The notes under the pieces: generated by a model | What the model was told of the DNA's origin: nothing | Database searches by the model: none | Seen by the model: only the letters and a program-made list of their open reading frames with translations | Position numbers and translations under genes: made by a program | In this document: in pieces, positions 6,160-10,484 of the stretch | Position numbering within the stretch: position 1 is the stretch's first letter | Layout: each line of letters opens with the position of its first letter | Assembly (NCBI GenBank): GCA_031264395.1 | Contig: JAISEB010000233.1 | Span: 1-10,484, forward strand | Reading direction: 5' to 3' | Length of the DNA stretch: 10,484 bases | Origin: Treponema sp. | GTDB lineage: Bacteria; Spirochaetota; Spirochaetia; Treponematales; Breznakiellaceae

Positions 6160-7490
6160 GTAAAACCGGAAGCGTTACAAAGACCGCTTCCCGTTCCGCG
6201 CGGGGAAGCGGGCGGGACGAAGGACGGGTTTCGCGGATAACGGACGCCTATGAAAAGGCGAAGGACGCGTACGCCGCTTTCGGCGTTGACACCGGCAAGG
6301 CGGTAAAGGCTGCCCTTGACCTTCCCGTGTCGGTGCAGTGCTGGCAGGGCGACGACGTGACGGGCTTTGAAGGGGCCGACGGAATTACGGGCGGCGGGAT
6401 ACTTGCCACGGGAAATTATCCCGGACGGGCGCGGAACGGGGACGAACTGCGGGCCGACGCCGAATTCGCCTTTTCCCTTATTCCCGGAAAAAAACGCTTC
6501 AACCTTCACATGCTTTACGCCGAACCCGAGGGAAAGGCGCGGCCGGGCCGCGATGAACTTGAGCCTGAACATTTCAAGAAATGGATGGACTGGTCGAAGA
6601 AGAAGAAGATTCCCCTTGATTTTAATCCGTCTTTCTTTTCGCACCCGCTGGCCGCCCGGGGCTATACGCTTGCGAGCGCCGATTCAGCCGTGCGGAAATT
6701 CTGGATACGCCACGGCGCGGCAAGCCGCCGTATCGCGTCGGCCTTTGGGGAAAACCAGGGGAGCCCGGCAGTCAACGATATCTGGATACCCGACGGTTCC
6801 AAAGACATGCCCGCGGACCGTCTTTCGCCCAGAAAACGGCTCCGGGACGCCCTTGACGAGATCCTCTCCGGTTCCCTTCCCCCAAAAACCATTACCGACG
6901 CGGTGGAATGCAAGCTCTTCGGCATTGGAAGCGAAGCCTATGTGGTGGGCTCCCATGAATTTTACATGGGTTACGCCGCGGCGAAGCGGATCAAGCTCTG
7001 CCTTGACACGGGACATTTTCATCCCACGGAAACCATAGCCGACAAGATCTCCGCCATGCTTCTTTTTGTCTCCGGCCTCCTTATACATTTCAGCCGCGGC
7101 CTCAGATGGGATTCCGATCATGTCGCCGTTTTTTCGGACGAAATGCGGGATGCGTGCCGCGAGGCGCGGCGGACAGGCGCTCTTGACCGCATAGATTTTT
7201 CCCTGGATTATTTTGACGCCTCAATTAACCGCATCGCCGCGTGGGCCATAGGCGCGAGGAGCCTTCGCAAGGCCCTGCTTGAAGCGATGCTTGAACCGAC
7301 GGCGCTGCTTGTGGACGCGGAAAAAAAGGAAAAGTACCACCGCCGCCTTGCCCTTATGGAGGAACTCAAGACCATGCCTTTCGGCGCGGTCTGGGACAAG
7401 CTCTGCCTTGACGGCGGCGTTCCCCCCGGCGCGGATTGGCTTGATCTTGTTGACGGCTACGAGGAATCGGTTTTATTGAAACGGAAATAG
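6156..7490 (+). CDS. rhaA: L-rhamnose isomerase RhaA
   Basis: This cytoplasmic metal-dependent isomerase converts L-rhamnose to L-rhamnulose, the first committed catabolic step. Its 444 aa aligns along its whole length with E. coli RhaA (419 aa): LPVSVQCWQGDDVTGFE, TGNYPGRARN, SLIPGKKRFNLH, DFNPSFFSHPL, NDIWIPDGSKD, SKLFGIG-like CKLFGIGSEAY and FYMGYA. The expected metal and catalytic residues are present at a constant +17 offset from E. coli: Glu251, Asp284, His287, His311, Asp319, Asp321 and Asp351. AAGGAG lies 6 nt before ATG 6156, which overlaps the aldolase stop (ATGA). About 20 extra N-terminal residues, rich in Ser, Arg, Gly and Thr, precede the conserved start of the fold. The stop lies 7 bp from that of the opposing FecR gene. 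Confidence 0.97.
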   Translation: MSKTGSVTKTASRSARGSGRDEGRVSRITDAYEKAKDAYAAFGVDTGKAVKAALDLPVSVQCWQGDDVTGFEGADGITGGGILATGNYPGRARNGDELRADAEFAFSLIPGKKRFNLHMLYAEPEGKARPGRDELEPEHFKKWMDWSKKKKIPLDFNPSFFSHPLAARGYTLASADSAVRKFWIRHGAASRRIASAFGENQGSPAVNDIWIPDGSKDMPADRLSPRKRLRDALDEILSGSLPPKTITDAVECKLFGIGSEAYVVGSHEFYMGYAAAKRIKLCLDTGHFHPTETIADKISAMLLFVSGLLIHFSRGLRWDSDHVAVFSDEMRDACREARRTGALDRIDFSLDYFDASINRIAAWAIGARSLRKALLEAMLEPTALLVDAEKKEKYHRRLALMEELKTMPFGAVWDKLCLDGGVPPGADWLDLVDGYEESVLLKRK

Positions 7491-7497
7491 CGGGCGC

Positions 7498-8163
7498 TTA
7501 CCGCCAGTCCGCCGTGATACCCAGGGGCGGCGCGTCTTCTCCAGGCGCGTTAAGGCGGGGCGCGCCGCCTCCTGTGCTTCCGGCGAGTTCGGAGAGAACG
7601 GGGCGGAGAACCTCGGCCTCATAGGGCGGTATTATCCGCTGTTCGGCCTCGTCAACATAACTCCGTTCTCCCGCCTGTGCGTACACCGCCTGTCCTCCGG
7701 CCCCTTCCAGAAGCACCCGCCCGCTTTCAACATACAAATGCCCGCCGCCGAATTCAAAACTGGTCCCCCGTACCGACGCGGTCGCTATCGGGGACCGCAC
7801 GGTAAAATCCGCCCGCAGGCCCGCGGGGGCCCTTACCTCCGCCCGTACCCTGCCGGTCCTGAGGTACAGGCTTGCCTCTTCCGCGCCGTCTCTCCGGGCA
7901 AGTTCTTCCAGCGCCAGCCTGGTCAGGGGCCGGACGCTGAGGCGCGAATCCCCCAGGGCAATAAGGGCGCTGCTCTTGAAGCCCGTGGAAATAACGGTGT
8001 TCTTCCCGATTGCATCCCCCGGGAAAACCGCCCGCCATTCAGGCGCCCCTTCGTCCTGTACTTCCACCGTGCCCCGTACCTCGATAAAACGGGCCTCCCC
8101 GCTTTGCGCGAAAGCCCCGCACATTCCCGCGAGAACCAGCATGCATGCCGCCGCCGTTTTCAT
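7498..8163 (-). CDS. Exported FecR-domain protein
   Basis: This is a 221-aa protein with a short Sec signal peptide (MKTAAACMLVLAGMCGAFA, cleavage near residue 19). The mature part fits the FecR fold: VRGTVEVQ (29-36), GDAIGKNTVISTGFKSSALIALGDSRLSVRP (split here as 49-60 and 61-79), LYLRTGRVRAEVRAP (99-113), then FTVRSPIATASVRGTSFEF (120-138) and YVESGRVLL (144-152). The C-terminal 40 residues are Pro/Gly-rich and probably disordered. Classical FecR is an inner-membrane anti-sigma regulator with an N-terminal cytoplasmic domain. This protein has no such domain and no sigma-factor neighbour, so it is more likely a periplasmic or surface structural FecR protein. ATG 8163 is chosen for its AAGGAAGGGG ribosome site, which overlaps the TAA of the barrel gene, 11 bp upstream. 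A longer reading to 8568 would lack the signal peptide at its N-terminus. Confidence 0.8.
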   Translation of the reverse strand: MKTAAACMLVLAGMCGAFAQSGEARFIEVRGTVEVQDEGAPEWRAVFPGDAIGKNTVISTGFKSSALIALGDSRLSVRPLTRLALEELARRDGAEEASLYLRTGRVRAEVRAPAGLRADFTVRSPIATASVRGTSFEFGGGHLYVESGRVLLEGAGGQAVYAQAGERSYVDEAEQRIIPPYEAEVLRPVLSELAGSTGGGAPRLNAPGEDAPPLGITADWR

Positions 8164-8174
8164 ATACCCCTTCC

Positions 8175-9410
8175 TTAAAATGAAATGCCCGCTTCCAGAA
8201 CGGCGCGGTAAACAGGGGCCGCGCCGTCTCGAAACGCCTTCCCCGTCCGGGGGAGGAAAACGCCGCCCCCGGCGGAAAGCAACACGTCGGAAAAAAACGC
8301 CCAGGTAAAGCCCCCGTACGCTTCCCCTCCCACAAACGGCGAGGCGGAAGACCTGTCTATGCCGGAATGCCGGAACGTTACCGTGTCTGTCCTGAAATAA
8401 TACGCCGCGTAAAGATCCGCGGCAAATTTGGGGTGAAGCCTCGCGGTGTACGCGGCCTCTACAAGGGCTACACCTGAGGATTCGCTCTGCAGCACCTTTC
8501 CCCTGGCCCGCGCGGTAAGGGGGGTAAAGGGGCCGAGCCGGCCGTTCCAGTCTCCGGAAGAAAACCACCCGGCAAGGGAAAGCCTGTCCTGCATGGCCGG
8601 GAGAAGCGGCCGGTGGAATTCGGCCGAAAGCTCGAAGGCGGCGCGGAGATCCTTGCCTGTTTCCTCGGCCAGTTCAACAGCCCAGCCGAAACCGGCGCGC
8701 GCCCTCCCAATCAGGGGCGCCTTTACGCCCGCCTCCAGGTACTGGGAATGAAAAAGCGCGCTGCCGCCGTTAAGGTCGAACTGGGCCGCCCCGCCGGCCG
8801 AAAAAGCGCCGCGGGTGTTAAAAATCCCCGCGCGTTCCCAGTTAACGCTTGCCGCAATACGCCGGGATGCGAAATATGTTTCCCCGTCTTCATACCCCGT
8901 CCTGTCTTCCGGGCTCATGACAATACAGGCGGCTTTTTTATAGAGCAGCCCGGTATAAAAAACGCCTCCGCCAAGGCGTCCGCCCCCGGCGTTCAGCCTG
9001 AAAGAGACGCCGTCGAGAAGGCCCGCCATGGCGCGGGAATTTTCCCCGAAGGGGAGACGGCCGATTTCAACCCGGAGGCCGGGGCGGGGATCGAATGTTA
9101 CTTCAAAACGGCGGATTTCAGGCAGGGGTTTCCATTTTTCGTCTGAGTACCAGGCGGAAATTCCTCCCGAAAGGTACAGGCCCGCCTTGTCCCCCAGCGG
9201 GGCGGCAAACCAGGGCAGCGCCGTCCCCGTGTATTCAACATCGCCGAAAGGATTGCCGCCGTCCTTTAGTTCCGCCTTGTTATCCAGCACTACGCCGAAT
9301 TCCTGGGAAAAGGCCGGAAGGGCGGCAAGAAAGAAAATGACGGCAAGGAAAACAGCGCCCGCTACTGGGGAAATGTTTCCACGTTTACTCGGGTTCAAAT
9401 TCACCTTCAT
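8175..9410 (-). CDS. Probable outer-membrane beta-barrel protein
   Basis: This is a 411-aa exported protein I cannot assign to a named family. A signal peptide spans residues 1-35 (KVNLNPSKRGN, then a hydrophobic core, ending PAFS|QEF). The mature part has short alternating polar/apolar stretches rich in Gly, Ala and aromatics, such as GLYLSGGISAWYS, GRLGGGVFYTGLLY, RARAGFGWAVELA and ADLYAAYYF. It ends YRAVLEAGISF, a C-terminal aromatic strand like the assembly signal of outer-membrane barrels. ATG 9410 is chosen because it begins the signal peptide and has GAAGGGG upstream. The extra residues of the longer frame (to 9539) are Arg/Gly-rich and unlike a leader. Its start overlaps the end of the upstream gene by 26 bp, indicating coupling. 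A porin or surface protein is plausible; no substrate can be named. Confidence 0.72.
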   Translation of the reverse strand: MKVNLNPSKRGNISPVAGAVFLAVIFFLAALPAFSQEFGVVLDNKAELKDGGNPFGDVEYTGTALPWFAAPLGDKAGLYLSGGISAWYSDEKWKPLPEIRRFEVTFDPRPGLRVEIGRLPFGENSRAMAGLLDGVSFRLNAGGGRLGGGVFYTGLLYKKAACIVMSPEDRTGYEDGETYFASRRIAASVNWERAGIFNTRGAFSAGGAAQFDLNGGSALFHSQYLEAGVKAPLIGRARAGFGWAVELAEETGKDLRAAFELSAEFHRPLLPAMQDRLSLAGWFSSGDWNGRLGPFTPLTARARGKVLQSESSGVALVEAAYTARLHPKFAADLYAAYYFRTDTVTFRHSGIDRSSASPFVGGEAYGGFTWAFFSDVLLSAGGGVFLPRTGKAFRDGAAPVYRAVLEAGISF

Positions 9411-9999
9411 ACCCCCGTACCCCTTCCGGTCCCGCGGACAGCCCCCGGTGTCCCCCCGCGTTGTCCCGCGGGGAGTCCCGCGCGGCCTCGCCGGGCAAAG
9501 GCCGCCGCGCCGTTTCCGGCCCTTCCGCGTCCCCGGCATGTGAGAGGACGTTTCCCAGTATGTGCAGGAAGCGTTCCCCCGAAACGGTGAGGAGCGGATA
9601 GGCGCGGCCTTCGATAAAACCCTGCCTGATCATTTCCCTGTAGGCGTAACGGGGCCCCGGAAAGATCCGGTACATGAGGCCGCCTTCAAGGTTAAAGGCC
9701 TTCATCATAAGCAGGGAAAGGTCCCGCAGTGTAACGGAAGCCCCGGGCCCGGCGCTGCCCGAAAGCCAGCCCTGTTTCAGGGCCAGAGCGAAGGCCGCCG
9801 GGGGATTGGGCGGGCCGTCCATGACAGCCCCCAGGGTAAAGTACGCCGCCCCGGCGCGGGTAATTTCCCGCGTGTCCAGAAGCCGTTCCAGTTCCGCTGC
9901 GGTCTGGGCGGAAAGGGAGGCGGCGGGGAAAAGAACGGCGCAGCACAAACACACCACGCTTCCGCCTTTATGAAGGTTCTTCATAAAAAGGTTCTTCAT
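9385..9999 (-). CDS. Exported protein with SLH-like repeats, function unknown
   Basis: This is a 204-aa protein with a Sec signal peptide (Lys-rich start, Cys-rich hydrophobic core VVCLCCAVLF, cleavage near SLSA|Q at 31). Residues 69-103 and 117-152 each follow the pattern helix, Gly turn, helix with RDL or GERF, resembling S-layer-homology modules, though they lack a clear TRAE motif. The last 50 residues are charged, Pro/Gly/Arg-rich and probably disordered. The frame is open upstream to 10209, but that stretch antiparallels the neighbouring gene and is not leader-like, so ATG 9999 is chosen. An AAGGAG site lies at 10015-10020, 15 nt away, which is long; ATG 9984 is a second candidate created by a 15-bp duplication. 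The gene is 35 bp after the preceding stop and overlaps the barrel gene by 26 bp. Confidence 0.65.
   Translation of the reverse strand: MKNLFMKNLHKGGSVVCLCCAVLFPAASLSAQTAAELERLLDTREITRAGAAYFTLGAVMDGPPNPPAAFALALKQGWLSGSAGPGASVTLRDLSLLMMKAFNLEGGLMYRIFPGPRYAYREMIRQGFIEGRAYPLLTVSGERFLHILGNVLSHAGDAEGPETARRPLPGEAARDSPRDNAGGHRGLSAGPEGVRGYEGEFEPE
9454..9473 (-). other. GC-only stem-loop in the coding end upstream of the barrel start
   Basis: CCCCGCG (9454-9460) pairs with CGCGGGG (9467-9473) around a 6-nt loop. It lies 44 bp upstream of the barrel-gene ATG, inside the disordered tail of the preceding gene. The octamer GTCCCGCG occurs three times around it (9429, 9463, 9475). It could affect mRNA stability or translation of the barrel gene, or may only reflect GC-rich low-complexity coding. 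Confidence 0.35.
9970..9999 (-). repeat. 15-bp tandem duplication carrying the start codon
   Basis: Read on the minus strand, ATGAAGAACCTTTTT is followed at once by ATGAAGAACCTTCAT. The copies differ at two or fewer positions and encode MKNLF-MKNLH. The duplication gives the SLH-like gene two in-frame ATG codons 15 bp apart, both with the same downstream codons. Confidence 0.85.
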
Positions 10000-10014
10000 A
10001 AAATGGATGGTATT

Positions 10015-10020
10015 CTCCTT
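10015..10020 (-). promoter_or_regulatory. Ribosome binding site of the SLH-like gene
   Basis: AAGGAG on the minus strand is the only good Shine-Dalgarno near the start. It is 15 nt from ATG 9999 and 30 nt from ATG 9984, so it supports the upstream ATG, with unusually long spacing. Confidence 0.45.
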
Positions 10021-10034
10021 TTTCACGCCGCCTC

Positions 10035-10484
10035 TTACTCCTCGAACCACAGGGCCGGTACGTAGGCCGTTGTTATGCCGCTCCCCGAAATGCCGTTCGC
10101 GGGGATGGTGATGGTTTTGTACCAGTGCCAGGGGGAACCGGCGGGTTCGCCGGAGGTTGCCGCCGTCTGGAATGTTGGCCAGTCCAACTTCGTGGAATCG
10201 CCGGTCCACAGTGTTAATGAACCGGATGACGCCAGGTCTGGGGCGGCTATATCCGCCCCGTTAGAACTTGCAGCCGTACTTCCGCTAATGGGCGTAGTGT
10301 AAGAGTCAAGCTGCATAAGGGCATACGCGTGGTTAAAGGAATATGTGCCGCTGCCGAAGCCGGAGATCCGGCCCTGATAATTCATGCTGGTATTGGTGTT
10401 ATTGACTTTACTGTTAAGGGCCGCGCAATTGCCGATTGTACCGCCGTTGGACCCGGCAATGCCGCCGGTTGGTCCTGTCGGCAC
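10035..10484 (-). CDS. Gly/Ser/Thr-rich protein of unknown function (5' partial, C-terminal 149 aa)
   Basis: The reading frame runs from the window edge to TAA at 10035, so only the C-terminal 149 residues are visible and the GTG at the edge is probably internal. The first residues (PTGPTGGIAGSNGG) are Gly-rich and resemble the end of a collagen-like or linker tract. The rest is rich in Ser, Thr, Gly, Asn and aromatics (YQGRISGFGSGTYSF, SGSLTLWTGDSTKLDWPTF, SPWHWYKTITIPANG), has one Cys and no membrane helix, and ends VPALWFEE. Such composition suits a secreted or surface-exposed beta-rich domain. Codon use includes more A/T-ending codons than the rha genes. It lies 35 bp before the SLH-like exported gene and is probably in the same operon. 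I do not recognise the family. Confidence 0.6.
   Translation of the reverse strand: MPTGPTGGIAGSNGGTIGNCAALNSKVNNTNTSMNYQGRISGFGSGTYSFNHAYALMQLDSYTTPISGSTAASSNGADIAAPDLASSGSLTLWTGDSTKLDWPTFQTAATSGEPAGSPWHWYKTITIPANGISGSGITTAYVPALWFEE

Noticed and set aside
7498..8163. FecR as part of a FecI/FecR/TonB iron-signalling system
   Set aside because: There is no ECF sigma factor, no TonB-dependent receptor plug motif, and the protein has an N-terminal signal peptide in place of the cytoplasmic anti-sigma domain.
8613..9543. Plus-strand open frames opposite the barrel gene
   Set aside because: The products are Arg/Pro/Gly-rich with no domain pattern, while the minus strand gives signal peptides, coupled spacing and a barrel-like C-terminus.
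10000..10209. Longer N-terminus for the SLH-like exported protein
   Set aside because: It would overlap the preceding gene extensively and bury the signal peptide in the middle of the protein.

Overview
The window reads as a GC-rich (about 55-60% by eye) diderm bacterial chromosome. Two features show an outer membrane: an exported beta-barrel-like protein ending in aromatic Phe, and a cluster of signal-peptide proteins. The style of the sugar-binding-protein signal peptide and the pairing of a FecR-domain protein with a barrel suggest a spirochaete, perhaps a gut or environmental Treponema relative. That placement is an inference, not a demonstration.

Left part (1-7490, plus strand): an L-rhamnose uptake and catabolism operon, entered in its first visible gene. 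The order is rhaT (double ATPase, 5' end outside the window), rhaP and rhaQ (permeases), rhaS (periplasmic binding protein), rhaM (rhamnose mutarotase), a class II rhamnulose-1-phosphate aldolase (rhaD/RhaE type) and rhaA (rhamnose isomerase). Together they import L-rhamnose, interconvert its anomers, isomerise it to rhamnulose and, after a kinase step not encoded here, cleave rhamnulose-1-phosphate to dihydroxyacetone phosphate and L-lactaldehyde. Coding is tight (12-13 bp, 2 bp, or ATGA overlap) except around rhaS, which is flanked by two longer gaps carrying strong stem-loops and a small tandem repeat. This layout suggests separate control of binding-protein mRNA level.

Right part (7498-10484, minus strand): four tightly packed genes converging on rhaA with only 7 bp between stop codons. 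In transcription order they are the C-terminal end of a Gly/Ser/Thr-rich protein of unknown function (5' end outside the window), a small exported protein with two stretches resembling S-layer-homology modules, a probable outer-membrane beta-barrel, and an exported FecR-domain protein. I do not recognise this set as a named system. It looks like a cell-envelope or surface module and is the least explained part of the window.

No tRNA, rRNA, CRISPR array, transposase or integrase was seen. No intergenic stretch exceeds 100 bp.
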